Counted from the first letter of the stretch, positions 1 through 9,235 are shown. The stretch: 64,000 nt of DNA from Leptospira congkakensis (GCF_004770265.1 NZ_RQGQ01000016.1:248001-312000); one strand, 5' to 3'. Notes: generated by a model not told the origin, from the letters alone. A program made the numbers and translations.

Positions 1-1183
1 TTGTATGTTCTGGGATTCGAGAGATAACAGCATTTTTAACAGTGCCATAAATATTATCATCCTTACGCGTAAGAACAGATCCTTTTTCTTCCGAAAGCCG
101 TTTTAAAATTTTGACACTTAGATCGATGGTTTCTTTGATCGAAAGTGATTTGTTTCCTTTTTCTGTGGGATAAGGAAAGTTTTCGATGATCGATAAAAAC
201 TTTTTCACTTCTTCTTCTGGATTCATTTTAGAATCAGCGGAAGAAAATTTTGGTTTGGATATATAATCGCTAAAAGTTGCCAGGAAAGATTCATACTTCG
301 CATCTTTTGCAAGTTTTGTGAGTTGGTCTTTTGTAAAATGTTCCAATCCATTCATGTGAGCAAGAATTTGGTTCACAACTTCTGGCAATCGTTTGAAACT
401 TCCATCGGGTAGGATGTTCAGTTCATCGATGACAATATGATAGTCAGTAAGAATCGAGAGTGCTAAATTTTGTTCTCTTGCAAAAGCAGTGAAGTCTTGG
501 AGAAAATCTGGCATAGGGATGTAAGGTAAATTTCCAAATCCCTTTCGAACCAGTGATGAAATTTCTGCTTCGAGAGAACCAAGTTTTGGATACAACCAAG
601 TGTTCCCTTCTTTGTTTTTTTGTAAGAGGAGAGTGCCTGGATTTTCATCGTCCCAGTTCCTTCCTTTTTTGCCACGGTTCTCGAGTAACACTTTGATGAG
701 TTCTTGTGAAAAACGAAAACATGCCTGTCTATAAGGTTGAGTGTCCGTTTTGTTTTCGTTTTGCGGAGCCACGAGAGCAATTTTAGAAGAGATTTTGCTA
801 CCAGTACGAATGAGATAAGGATAGGCATAGGCTGCTCTATTTTGGCCACGATGGTCTATGTCTAAAATTTGACGGAGTGCATGGTAGATAGAATTTTCGG
901 AACGACCTTGGGCACCAAGGTTTGTATACTTACCGAGTGCTTCCGGAAGTTTGTCCACGGTCATTAAGTAAGATGCGTGTTTTTCTTTACTGCCGTGTTT
1001 TTCTACACGTTTGTGCCAGTCTTTGAGTTCATCTAAGATACAACGTGCTGTGGGTGTGAGGCTACCAACAGAGTCAGATAAAAAAATGTAAGACTGTGCG
1101 GATGGTCTATCAAAAGAACTTTCCTCTTTGGACGAGGGGTTCTCGACGACTGTGTCTGATAGATCAATGCTGTCTTCGCTCAT
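1..1183 (-). CDS. Hypothetical protein, 3' end cut off by window edge
   Basis: An open frame runs on the minus strand from ATG at 1183 to the window edge without a stop, giving about 394 visible codons; the C-terminus is missing. The protein starts MSEDSIDLSDTVV, is hydrophilic, has no signal peptide or membrane segment, and I recognise no domain. Its ATG overlaps the TGA of the upstream avtA gene in an ATGA arrangement (1180-1183), so the two are probably translationally coupled. Function unknown. The coding call rests on the long uninterrupted frame and the tight overlap with a sure gene. Confidence 0.8.
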   Translation of the reverse strand, partial: MSEDSIDLSDTVVENPSSKEESSFDRPSAQSYIFLSDSVGSLTPTARCILDELKDWHKRVEKHGSKEKHASYLMTVDKLPEALGKYTNLGAQGRSENSIYHALRQILDIDHRGQNRAAYAYPYLIRTGSKISSKIALVAPQNENKTDTQPYRQACFRFSQELIKVLLENRGKKGRNWDDENPGTLLLQKNKEGNTWLYPKLGSLEAEISSLVRKGFGNLPYIPMPDFLQDFTAFAREQNLALSILTDYHIVIDELNILPDGSFKRLPEVVNQILAHMNGLEHFTKDQLTKLAKDAKYESFLATFSDYISKPKFSSADSKMNPEEEVKKFLSIIENFPYPTEKGNKSLSIKETIDLSVKILKRLSEEKGSVLTRKDDNIYGTVKNAVISRIPEHT

Positions 1184-2484
1184 TTGGATTTCGCCTGGTG
1201 AGAAGCCACAATTTCTGAAAGGATATGGGCTCCCCTGGCTAATTCTTCTTCTGGACGACAATATGTCAAACGTATGCAATCTTGTGTATGCGAAAAATCA
1301 GTGTTTAATCCCGGAAAGAAATAATGTCCTGAAACAATGAAGAGCCGTTTATCTTTACAAAGGTGATAAAGTTTGTGGTTGGATACAGAAAGATTAGGAA
1401 AACGAATCCAAAGAAAAAATCCACCCATTGGATCATGGATTTCATATTCGATTCCCTGTTTTTGGAATTCCGATTCAAAAATGGCAATCGCTAGTTCTCT
1501 TTTTTTATCATAAAACGGACGTAAGATGTTTTTTGCGAGGTTGGGAAGGATGTCCTTACGAAAGAGAATGTCCATCATATAAACACCTAGGTTTCCTACG
1601 GCAAGATTCCCTACAGCAGCATAAGAAGATAGCGTTTCGATAGTTTCTGGATTCGATACGATGATCCCCAAACGCACACCCGGTAGTCCAATTTTGGAGA
1701 AACTGAGTGAAAGAGTCCTGCCTTCCTTGTAATGGATCGGTTCTTCCGAACCAATCAAATTGGGAAAAGGATTTCCATAAGCCAAATCAACGAGGAGTGG
1801 AAGATTTTGTTTTTTCGTTTTTTCTTCCATCCATTCGATGTCAGCATTTGCCAAAATATTTCCTGTGGGATTTGTGGGACGAGACACGGCCACACAACCA
1901 ACTTGAGATAAATCAAAATCATTTTTATTCAATCCATATCGAAAGCGATGTTTCCCTGTGTAAATCACCTCTGGTTTTGTTGCCAGAAAAGCATTTGGTT
2001 CGATGGATTGGTCCGCATAACCAATGTATTCTGGAACTATCGGCAAAAGGATTTTTTTAAAACTCCCGTCAGTCATTTTTCCAGAATGAATATTGAGTAA
2101 ATATGAATACGCATTTTGGCTGCCATTAAAAAAAGCGATGTTATCTTTTGTCAGATGAGCACCTAAGTGAGGAGATAGATACTCTGCAGCTAGGGAACGA
2201 AAGCGATCATTCCCAATGGGAGCCTGGTAATCTCCAAGGAGGGATCCGAGTTTTGGATCCCTAGCGAGTTCGCGAAAACACTCGGCAAAAATTTCTTCTG
2301 CTTCTGGAATGTGGGCTGGATTTCCTCCTCCAAGGAGAATTTCGTCTGGGTGGCCTGTCACTTGGCCCAAATCTTCCATCAGGGAACGGATTCCTTGGTT
2401 TTGGCGAAGGCGGTTGGCCCAAAGGGAAGAGGGAGAATCCATCATGGGGGTCATATTCACGAGACCCACTCCCGCCTGAACCAT
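1180..2484 (-). CDS. avtA: Valine--pyruvate aminotransferase-like protein (AvtA family)
   Basis: A 434-residue fold-type I PLP aminotransferase. It resembles E. coli AvtA along its length: LLGGGNPAHIPE near residue 50, the PEYIGYAD segment near 151, SRPTNPTGN near 201 and the PLP Schiff-base lysine K264 in SFSKIGLPG, followed by the phosphate-binding arginine. AvtA interconverts valine/2-oxoisovalerate with pyruvate/alanine in the cytoplasm; substrate is inferred from family similarity. The start at 2484 has an AGGAA-type ribosome site about ten bases upstream; internal Met codons at residues 11, 14 and 15 are alternatives. It is followed by an overlapping gene of unknown function. Confidence 0.85.
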   Translation of the reverse strand: MVQAGVGLVNMTPMMDSPSSLWANRLRQNQGIRSLMEDLGQVTGHPDEILLGGGNPAHIPEAEEIFAECFRELARDPKLGSLLGDYQAPIGNDRFRSLAAEYLSPHLGAHLTKDNIAFFNGSQNAYSYLLNIHSGKMTDGSFKKILLPIVPEYIGYADQSIEPNAFLATKPEVIYTGKHRFRYGLNKNDFDLSQVGCVAVSRPTNPTGNILANADIEWMEEKTKKQNLPLLVDLAYGNPFPNLIGSEEPIHYKEGRTLSLSFSKIGLPGVRLGIIVSNPETIETLSSYAAVGNLAVGNLGVYMMDILFRKDILPNLAKNILRPFYDKKRELAIAIFESEFQKQGIEYEIHDPMGGFFLWIRFPNLSVSNHKLYHLCKDKRLFIVSGHYFFPGLNTDFSHTQDCIRLTYCRPEEELARGAHILSEIVASHQAKSK

Positions 2485-2528
2485 TTTTCCAATGAATTCC
2501 TAAAATTATGTTCGCATTTCGAAAAATG

Positions 2529-2570
2529 AAGTGACATAATACGGAAATCGGCTATTTAAGTGACATAATA
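2529..2570 (+). promoter_or_regulatory. Two direct copies of AAGTGACATAATA before the DegT-like gene
   Basis: The 13-base word AAGTGACATAATA occurs at 2529-2541 (first base G-A variant) and again at 2558-2570, 29 bases apart, just before the ATG at 2588. TGaCATAAT fits an extended -10 promoter element (TG-n-TATAAT with one mismatch); alternatively it is a binding site. An AGGAG ribosome site lies at 2573-2577. The same word recurs elsewhere in the window. Confidence 0.45.
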
Positions 2571-2587
2571 TATAGGAGTGCTGTTGG

Positions 2588-3682
2588 ATGAGCACCGAAA
2601 CAATACAAAGACCAGTTCGAAAAGAAAAAGATATCGAATTTTTTAAGCCAACCCTTTCTCGGGAAGATTTGAAAGGTGTTTTAGAATGCCTTGTGGACGA
2701 ACACCTTTCAAACGGTGAAATCGTAGAAAGATTTGAAAAAACGTTTTGCCACACCTTCAAAATCAAACATGCCATTTCTTCTAATTCCCTCACATCGGCA
2801 TATCACTTAGCATTACTTGCATTAGGTGTGAAAGCGGGAGATACCGTTTTACTTTCTAGTTACGCTCCGATTTCTGCCTTGGATGCTATTTTTCTTTTAC
2901 AAGCAAAGCCAGTGCTTGTGGATCTAAAAAGAAATTCCTTCCATCCATGCCCTGAAGAATTCCTTCGTAAAAAAAATGAGTCAGGTGCGAGATTCGCTCT
3001 TTTCGATCATAGTTTTGGGTCTCTGATTCGACTCAGTGATTATTCCATCGAAGGATTGGAAGTGGTGGAAGACTTTACCGAAGCCATTGGTGCCACTTCC
3101 GAAACAATCTCCGTTGGCAAACAATCCAAAATTGCGATCTGTGGACTCAGTGCAGAAAACATCATCACCACTGGTAACGGTGCGATGATCATCACTTCTG
3201 AAGTTTCCTTATCAAACTCGATCAAATCATACAAAACTGGATCATCCGCCAAACGTAACTTTGGTGAACCAAAGTATGATTACAATTTGGTTGATTACCA
3301 AGCGGCTCTTGGAATTGAACAACTTTCAAAACTGGGTGTGATTTTAGAACGTAAGAAAAAAATTGCATCTGCCTATTTACAAGCGGTTCAAAATTCTAGA
3401 TTAGAAACCTATTTCCAAAATTCCACGGAAGATACATTTCAAAGATTTCCGATTGTTGTTTCGGGACAAAACTACGAAGAGATCCAAAGGTATTTTAAAT
3501 CCATCCATATCGGAACACAAAAAACTGTAGAGGAACCTCTGCACCGTGTTTTGGAAGAAAATCATTTGGAATTTCCAAACGCGGAACGCCTATACCAAAG
3601 AGGGCATTGTATTCCTATTTACCCTAACCTAACAAAAGACAACGTGCAACGGATTGCCACTGCCATCCGACGAATCTATTGA
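2588..3682 (+). CDS. DegT/DnrJ/EryC1-fold protein lacking the PLP lysine
   Basis: A 364-residue protein of the DegT/DnrJ/EryC1/StrS sugar aminotransferase fold. The N-terminal part, the VVED aspartate near residue 162 (normally binding the PLP pyridine nitrogen) and the ITTGNGAMI segment align with ArnB/DegT enzymes. The lysine that forms the internal aldimine in those enzymes falls on Asn191 here, so a normal transaminase reaction is not expected. Some relatives replace the lysine with histidine and act as dehydratases; an asparagine could mean a different or non-catalytic role. ATG at 2588 follows AGGAG at 2573. The next gene starts immediately after the stop, so the two are one unit. Substrate unknown. 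Confidence 0.85.
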   Translation: MSTETIQRPVRKEKDIEFFKPTLSREDLKGVLECLVDEHLSNGEIVERFEKTFCHTFKIKHAISSNSLTSAYHLALLALGVKAGDTVLLSSYAPISALDAIFLLQAKPVLVDLKRNSFHPCPEEFLRKKNESGARFALFDHSFGSLIRLSDYSIEGLEVVEDFTEAIGATSETISVGKQSKIAICGLSAENIITTGNGAMIITSEVSLSNSIKSYKTGSSAKRNFGEPKYDYNLVDYQAALGIEQLSKLGVILERKKKIASAYLQAVQNSRLETYFQNSTEDTFQRFPIVVSGQNYEEIQRYFKSIHIGTQKTVEEPLHRVLEENHLEFPNAERLYQRGHCIPIYPNLTKDNVQRIATAIRRIY

Positions 3683-4834
3683 TTGGCTCCATCGCTTTAT
3701 TATCTAGACTCATTATTTGAGTATAGATTGTATCCAACACCTCCGAATTTAGATTCCTCCCTCAAACGGAGGAATCGTTGTTTGGAGAAGATGTTTTTTC
3801 CCATCTCAAGACCCGAAGATTTCGTTTTAGTAGAAGAGCTTCCTAGTGACGAAATTTATACTCACTGGAAAAACTCAAGGTTAACCCCGGGAACACCCAT
3901 CCAAGAAGGGGATTTACTTGGTGAAGTCTCTCTTGTAGAATGGGGATGCCGAAACGAATGGTATGAAGGTAGGCTTCAAGAAGATCCAATTCGAATCGAA
4001 ACTTCACGGTATCTCAATTCAAAAATCACTCAACTTGATTTTCGAAAACACCACTCTCCATTAGCGGCCAAAGTAATTACGTCCGAAGAACACTTGTTTG
4101 CTGAACTTGAAGAGGCTAAACTCCCTTTGGTTCTTAAAAGTGAATTTGGACTTGCTGGTAGAAATCATATCATCTTTAAATCGGCTTCTGATTCTTGGAA
4201 GATGGCTCAGGTAAACAAAAAACTTTTTGGTTTTCCGATCCTTGCAGAATCTTGGGTGGGTGAAGAAAGATTTTTTGATTTCTCAACACTCTGGGATGTA
4301 CGTGATGGAGAGTTTTTTTATTTAACATCCACGGCTATGCTCATTGATAAAGAAGGGGTGTTTCGGGGAATTCGTATTGGTGGAACAGAGCTCCCACATT
4401 CCGCTCACTTTTTACCTCCGGTGATGGACTTGGTAAAAGATACAAAAGGACTAATTCCCAAAGAGTATTCGGGACCTTGTGCTATCGATGGTTTTTTATA
4501 CAGAGAAGAAGGAAGGGTTCAGGTCCAACCTGTATCAGAGTTTAATTTCCGTTATTCGATTGGTCGAATTCTCTGGGAGGTGCGAAAAAAAAGAAATCCA
4601 AAACCAGAAGTGGTGAGTGGAATTTTAATTTTGCCTTATCCTAAACAAGGTTCGCTTGATGAATGGTCTACCATCCAACGTTTGGAAAAAGAATTGGATA
4701 TTCATTTAGTTTTATTAACACCCGTTAGGGACCTTTCAGGAAAACCATACCAAAATACAGTTTTGTATTTTGAGACCACGGAAGAAAAAGAACCTTCCGT
4801 GGTGGAATCCATTTGGGAATCCTGGATGGATTGA
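3683..4834 (+). CDS. ATP-grasp-like protein partnered with the DegT-fold gene
   Basis: A 383-residue protein starting at a TTG directly after the preceding TGA. The middle resembles an ATP-grasp fold: LPLVLKSEFG around K152 (ATP phosphate lysine), a VGEERFFDF strand near 192-200, and a C-terminal VSEFNFRYS segment in which E286 and N288 match the metal-binding Glu and Asn of ATP-grasp ligases. The family joins a carboxylate to an amine or thiol through an acyl-phosphate. The first 120 and last 80 residues are not recognised. The pairing with a lysine-less DegT protein suggests a shared pathway making a modified small molecule or cell-surface component; that is inference. Confidence 0.75.
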   Translation: MAPSLYYLDSLFEYRLYPTPPNLDSSLKRRNRCLEKMFFPISRPEDFVLVEELPSDEIYTHWKNSRLTPGTPIQEGDLLGEVSLVEWGCRNEWYEGRLQEDPIRIETSRYLNSKITQLDFRKHHSPLAAKVITSEEHLFAELEEAKLPLVLKSEFGLAGRNHIIFKSASDSWKMAQVNKKLFGFPILAESWVGEERFFDFSTLWDVRDGEFFYLTSTAMLIDKEGVFRGIRIGGTELPHSAHFLPPVMDLVKDTKGLIPKEYSGPCAIDGFLYREEGRVQVQPVSEFNFRYSIGRILWEVRKKRNPKPEVVSGILILPYPKQGSLDEWSTIQRLEKELDIHLVLLTPVRDLSGKPYQNTVLYFETTEEKEPSVVESIWESWMD

Positions 4835-4856
4835 GCTTGGTCAAGAATTTCCTATC

Positions 4857-5645
4857 TTAAACTCCATCCCTGTTGGAGATAAACTCATGTTTTCCATTGA
4901 TCTCGAGTGTTGGATCAGATGGATTGCCTCGGCGTTTGATTTCTAAAATATCTGTGTTTGTGAGGGGGAGGGTTGCTTCTAAACTAACAATGACCTTGTC
5001 CCCTTTTTCAGTCCAAGTACAAAGCATCTTTGCTGTTTCATATCCCATTTCACAGGTTCCATCATTATGCAGTTGGATCCTTGCAATATTAGATTTTGTT
5101 TTCCATTTTCCAATGGCCCAAGTATTTTTAGGAGGAACAAGAGCTGAGCCTGCTTGGTCAGAATTGAATACTAATTCTGCAATGGCAGTGTTTTCCGTGT
5201 TGGTTCCTTTATAAACTTCTTGGATGGTGAGAGAAATTTCTTTGGTCCGAAATTCTGATTTGAACTCGATCCTTTGGAGTGACAAACTATCTTTTAACGT
5301 CACAACTTCTTCATTCCCATCTTCCGCGGAAATTTTCAATTTTTTGATTCGATTGTTGGCAGCCCAAAGTTTAGGATCACCAAACCCATTGTAGATGGAG
5401 AGGGAACGGAAACTGATGGGTGATTTGTATTTGATGAGTAAGGATTCACCAATCCCTTCTCCAAGAGCACCTTCCACCCAACTCGTTTTGAGTTTTCCGT
5501 CCATGGCAAAGATAGGTGTGTATTTTTTAGATTGTGGTTGCAGTTGACTAGAAGACGTAACACTCGGAGGATTGAGTGGTTCTGCAAAAAGGGGCAGACA
5601 GATGGCGGTTATGAATAAAAAAGTTTTGGGACTTGGAAAAGACAT
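4857..5645 (-). CDS. Exported protein with NADase-type glycan-binding (discoidin-like) domain
   Basis: I take ATG 5645 as start (262 aa); it gives a clean signal peptide (MSFPSPKTFLFITAICLPLFA) and avoids overlap with cutA, whereas the longer frame to 5708 runs into it. Residues about 30-150 show the pattern of the NADase-type glycan-binding/discoidin-like domain: a Ser-rich start, the AMDGKLKTSW segment, GEGIGESL, then an IYNGF...NNRIKKLKI core. The C-terminal third looks like a lipocalin-like or beta-sheet domain (WAIGKWKTKSN...EMGYETAKMLCTWTEKGD) common in Leptospira exported proteins. Likely secreted or periplasmic; the ligand is unknown. Confidence 0.75.
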   Translation of the reverse strand: MSFPSPKTFLFITAICLPLFAEPLNPPSVTSSSQLQPQSKKYTPIFAMDGKLKTSWVEGALGEGIGESLLIKYKSPISFRSLSIYNGFGDPKLWAANNRIKKLKISAEDGNEEVVTLKDSLSLQRIEFKSEFRTKEISLTIQEVYKGTNTENTAIAELVFNSDQAGSALVPPKNTWAIGKWKTKSNIARIQLHNDGTCEMGYETAKMLCTWTEKGDKVIVSLEATLPLTNTDILEIKRRGNPSDPTLEINGKHEFISNRDGV

Positions 5646-5695
5646 ACACAGAATCATAAGCATATAAAATTTAGAGCAAGTAGGAAATAAATTTA

Positions 5696-6016
5696 ATGAA
5701 TGAGTCATGGGAATATTATACTGTCTATTCTACTTTTTCCTCGGAGGAAGAGGCGAAACAAATTGCCAAACAAGTTGTAACCGAGCGCTTAGCTGCCTGT
5801 GCCAACATCATCAAAGGAATGGATTCTGTTTATATTTGGAATGGTGAAATGGAGGAATCTTCTGAAATTGTTTGTTTGTTGAAAACCACAAAGGACAAGT
5901 CTGAACTTTTAATGCAGAGAATCAAAGAATTACATTCTTATGATGTTCCCTGCATTGTTCTTTGGCCAATTGTTTCTGGAAATCCTTACTATTTGGATTG
6001 GTTGCGAAATTCTTGA
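5696..6016 (+). CDS. cutA: CutA divalent-cation tolerance protein
   Basis: A 106-residue cytoplasmic protein typical in length and sequence of the trimeric CutA1 family: YSTFSSEEEAKQIAKQVV, LAACANI, a YIWNGEMEE strand, LLKTTKDK and the C-terminal YDVPCIVLWPI segment. The family has been linked to copper tolerance but its biochemical role is unsettled. It is divergent from the exported protein gene upstream and its last nine codons overlap the convergent GST gene. Confidence 0.95.
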   Translation: MNESWEYYTVYSTFSSEEEAKQIAKQVVTERLAACANIIKGMDSVYIWNGEMEESSEIVCLLKTTKDKSELLMQRIKELHSYDVPCIVLWPIVSGNPYYLDWLRNS

Positions 6017-6726
6017 TAGAATTCTCTAATTCTATCAAATAACAATTCAAATCCTAGTTCCTTTCTCCAGGTGAGAAAAGACTCCGGCATCTGAATCGAT
6101 GTAAACCAAGGATAAGCAGGGGATTCCTTTGGTTCTGCAAGCATTCCCATAAGACTGGCTAATGTTAGATCTACTCTTCCAAAAGAGTTCCCGTTAAAAA
6201 ACTTTTTATCTTTGTATATAGAAATTAGTTCTTTTGCACCTTCATCTAGTGCTTGTTTCACGACTTCTAAATTTTTAGGAGTGATTTTATACCTTCTTTT
6301 GAGAGAAAGAGCAATCAAATCAAAATGTTCTGGTGGCGCTACTGTATCCGATAACTTAGCTGGCTCTAGTAAAAACAATTTACCTACAATTTCAGGGTAA
6401 TCTAGAATATGAAAGTAGAGCAACGTTTGTAAACTTTTTCCGATTTGGATGTCTATTTTTTCTTCCATTTGTTTTTCTTCGAGGGTGGCCTTTTGACCAA
6501 ACGCTTTTTCTTCGATGATATCTAAAATATTTCCAGATCCTTGAATGACACCAGAATCAGTTTCTAAAACTGGCACATACAAATCGTTCACAATTGGTTT
6601 TAGGGTTTGGATGTGTGCACCAGGAACTAAGGGTTTTAGTTCAAAAGGATAGTTGGCAAGTTCCAATCCCCATCTAGCTTTTTCAGAAAAATGCGAAATG
6701 GAGAAAGTGTATAAGGTTGAAGTCAT
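5989..6726 (-). CDS. Glutathione S-transferase family protein
   Basis: A 245-residue cytoplasmic protein with a thioredoxin-fold N-terminal half (LYTFSISHFSEKARWGLELA, then YVPVLETDSGVIQGSGNILDII, where VPVL gives the cis-proline and the Gly/Ser-Gly-Asn stretch the glutathione site) and an all-helical C-terminal half with a FNGNSFGRVDLTLASL motif (the N-capping box of GSTs). The substrate cannot be told. Its 3' end overlaps cutA by 28 bases in convergent orientation. Confidence 0.85.
   Translation of the reverse strand: MTSTLYTFSISHFSEKARWGLELANYPFELKPLVPGAHIQTLKPIVNDLYVPVLETDSGVIQGSGNILDIIEEKAFGQKATLEEKQMEEKIDIQIGKSLQTLLYFHILDYPEIVGKLFLLEPAKLSDTVAPPEHFDLIALSLKRRYKITPKNLEVVKQALDEGAKELISIYKDKKFFNGNSFGRVDLTLASLMGMLAEPKESPAYPWFTSIQMPESFLTWRKELGFELLFDRIREFYQEFRNQSK
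6013..6038. terminator. Perfect 11-bp hairpin at the cutA/GST convergence
   Basis: Arms TTGATAGAATT and AATTCTATCAA surround a CTCT loop. It covers the cutA stop and the last GST codons. There is no strong T-run, so it may be a weak bidirectional terminator or an mRNA 3'-end stabiliser. Confidence 0.4.
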
Positions 6727-6827
6727 GTGTCGAAGTTTACGGATCAGAAATCATTCTGCAATCAAGTTTTTATGATGGAAAATGGATTGTCATCCACCTT
6801 TCCTTTCAGTAACATGATTCCTGTTTT

Positions 6828-8033
6828 ATGAGATTTGGCATTTTTATTCTTTTTTTGTTTTGTCCTATCGGATTCTTATTTGCCAAAGAACGTTCCGAAT
6901 TCTGTTCTATGGACAGGCTTTGTGTTATTTATATTCAGGATAAAACAGGGGTAGATGTTTATTTCCAAAACAAAATTGCTATAGAAGATACTTATACCAC
7001 TTTATCAGTAAATGCTACTTCTAAGAACATGAAAAGTTCGGTCAAACTCCCTTTGGTGACTGTATTAAAGGGGCCAAAATCAAAAAAACTTTTCCGCCTC
7101 TCTGTCAATAAACCTAACAAACGTTGGGTATACCAAATTAAATACAAATGGATTTTGGGAAATTTTTCAGTAAAACACGATTCTAAAGTAATTTACGAAC
7201 TGCCTTTTGAAAAGGGATTGAAGGTTCGAGTGTACCAAGGATATAAAGGAACTAAGAGCCATCAGGGTGACAACCGTTATTCGATCGATTTTGGATTGAA
7301 GGAAGAAGATTTGATTACTGCAGCGAGAGATGGTGTTGTGGTCGATACTGAGGAAAAAAATAATGAGGGTGGGTTTGAAATTAAATACATTCATTCTGCT
7401 AATTATGTAAAAATTCTACATGATGATGGAACCATCGGTCAATATGCGCACCTTCGTTATATGGGAGTTCTTGTAAAACGTGGACAAAAGGTAAGTGCGG
7501 GAACTCCTATCGGATATACGGGGAGCACTGGATTTAGTGATGGTCCACACTTACATTTTGAAGTGTATAAACCAACTTCTAGTCTTCGAAAAAAAACAAT
7601 TCCCACTTTGTTTCGGACGGAATCATCTGAATCAGAAATTGTTTCAGAAGGACAACTCCATTGGCGGCGGGAACCGAATGATCCTTTGGTCAAAACTGCT
7701 TCAGACGTAGAGGGGATCCAAATTTGTGAATCAGTTCAAAACTTGGAGCGGTTAGGGTGTAATGTTACTTCGTTCGCAAAAACAGCACCGATGTATTTTT
7801 ATATTCCTCTTTTAAAGCCTTCTCGATACAAGATTCAAATTTCAGTTCGTAAAAATGGGACCTCTATTGTAAAATTGTATAATTGGGAGACGAGTCCGGA
7901 ATGGTGGGACACCTATCTGGATGTCCAATTTGAGGATATTTCTGAACCTCTTGAGGGTGATTGGACGGCGACTGTTGCCATTGATGGTGTGGTTCAGAAA
8001 GAAATGTTTTTTCAATTAACGAGTGTAAAGTGA
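6828..8033 (+). CDS. Exported M23 (LytM-type) metallopeptidase, first of a tandem pair
   Basis: A 401-residue protein with an N-terminal signal peptide (FGIFILFLFCPIGFLFA). Residues about 130-250 are an M23 peptidase domain: the first zinc His and Asp lie in SHQGDNRYSIDFG, followed by a DGVVV strand, GTIGQYAHL and the GPHLHFEVY motif with the HxH pair. Such enzymes cut peptide bridges of peptidoglycan in the periplasm, though no substrate test is possible here. About 120 residues before and 140 after the peptidase domain are unrecognised and may be beta-rich. The stop overlaps the GTG start of the next, homologous gene. Confidence 0.88.
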   Translation: MRFGIFILFLFCPIGFLFAKERSEFCSMDRLCVIYIQDKTGVDVYFQNKIAIEDTYTTLSVNATSKNMKSSVKLPLVTVLKGPKSKKLFRLSVNKPNKRWVYQIKYKWILGNFSVKHDSKVIYELPFEKGLKVRVYQGYKGTKSHQGDNRYSIDFGLKEEDLITAARDGVVVDTEEKNNEGGFEIKYIHSANYVKILHDDGTIGQYAHLRYMGVLVKRGQKVSAGTPIGYTGSTGFSDGPHLHFEVYKPTSSLRKKTIPTLFRTESSESEIVSEGQLHWRREPNDPLVKTASDVEGIQICESVQNLERLGCNVTSFAKTAPMYFYIPLLKPSRYKIQISVRKNGTSIVKLYNWETSPEWWDTYLDVQFEDISEPLEGDWTATVAIDGVVQKEMFFQLTSVK

Positions 8034-9235
8034 CTAGATTTTTATTATTCATATTTTTTAGTTTTATTGTTTCGGCCAGTGTCTATGCAGAATCGAACAT
8101 TACAGAAGAATGTAACCAAGAGTGGATATGTTTGATTCAAACAAAAGACGAGGATGGGATTGAACTTTCTATTCGTAACTACAATCCAAATCCCAAAATC
8201 ACAAACTCAGTTTTACTCAACGCAACATTGGTGAATTTTAAAACGGATGTTACGTTTCCCTATTATGCGGTTCTGAAAGGTCCGACTCCGGTTTATATTA
8301 CAAAATTTTTGTTAGATGATAAAACTAAAAATGCATTCCATTCCTTTGCTTTTCGAGTCAGGCCTGGCGATTGGGATAGTGTACATGATGATTCGGTAAG
8401 TTACTTGTTACCATTTGCTCGTGGTATCCGAGCCAAAGTTGTGCAAGGGTATAATGGTTCTGTCACTCATTTTGGTAGTTTTGCAAATGCTATTGATTTT
8501 GGAATTCCAGTTGGGACTCCCGTACATGCTGCGAGAAAAGGCTATGTGATGGCAACTGAATCCAAATACTCGGAAGGTGGATTTCGTAAAGACCTGTTAT
8601 CCAAAGCAAATTTTATCATCATACAACATGATGATGGAACCTTAGGAAATTATGCTCACTTAATGAAAAATGGTGTTGTTGTAAAAGTTGGTGATATGGT
8701 GGAAGCAGGTCAGTTAATCGGATATTCGGGTAATACTGGTTATACGCAAGGACCACACCTTCATTTTGAAGTTCATAAACCTAATCGACAATTGGAAGTC
8801 ACTACCATTCCCACATTGTTTAAAACTCAGTATTCGGAAAGAGATACTTTAAACGAATTTTTTATGTATTGGTATCCACGACCAGGAATTGATCCGGTAA
8901 AAACAGATATCTTAGAAGAAGACATTCAAATCTGTAAATTAACTTCAAAAAGGGAACGAGTGCATTGTGGCGAAACCTCTTTTCAGTTAGGTGATAATTT
9001 TTTAGTATCTCTTGAATTTGCAAAACCAGGCAACCAAAAGATCGAATTGGATATATCCATCGAAGGGAAGGGATTTGAACCGATGAAATTGGACTGGATT
9101 GCGGAGAAAAATTTGGCCTTCGAGGCCAGATATGTTTCGATTGCCAATAATCCAAAATTCACTGGGCGTTGGAAGGTTCGGGTAAGGGTCAATGGAGACG
9201 AAAAAAAGATTCTTTTTTTTGATGTCAGGCCATAA
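8030..9235 (+). CDS. Exported M23 (LytM-type) metallopeptidase, second of a tandem pair
   Basis: A 401-residue paralogue of the preceding gene with the same length and layout, starting with GTG inside a GTGA overlap at 8030-8033. It has a signal peptide (FLLFIFFSFIVSASVYA), then an M23 domain with THFGSFANAIDFGIP, GTLGNYAHL and GPHLHFEVH, so both zinc motifs are intact. The flanking regions align with the first copy (for instance CNQEWICLI versus CSMDRLCVI near the N-terminus, and matching cysteine pairs near the C-terminus that could form disulfides). This points to a local gene duplication. A strong terminator follows at 9305. Confidence 0.88.
   Translation: MTRFLLFIFFSFIVSASVYAESNITEECNQEWICLIQTKDEDGIELSIRNYNPNPKITNSVLLNATLVNFKTDVTFPYYAVLKGPTPVYITKFLLDDKTKNAFHSFAFRVRPGDWDSVHDDSVSYLLPFARGIRAKVVQGYNGSVTHFGSFANAIDFGIPVGTPVHAARKGYVMATESKYSEGGFRKDLLSKANFIIIQHDDGTLGNYAHLMKNGVVVKVGDMVEAGQLIGYSGNTGYTQGPHLHFEVHKPNRQLEVTTIPTLFKTQYSERDTLNEFFMYWYPRPGIDPVKTDILEEDIQICKLTSKRERVHCGETSFQLGDNFLVSLEFAKPGNQKIELDISIEGKGFEPMKLDWIAEKNLAFEARYVSIANNPKFTGRWKVRVRVNGDEKKILFFDVRP

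Noticed and set aside
2311..2529. Plus-strand frame inside the avtA region
   Set aside because: Antisense to a gene with clear aminotransferase motifs.
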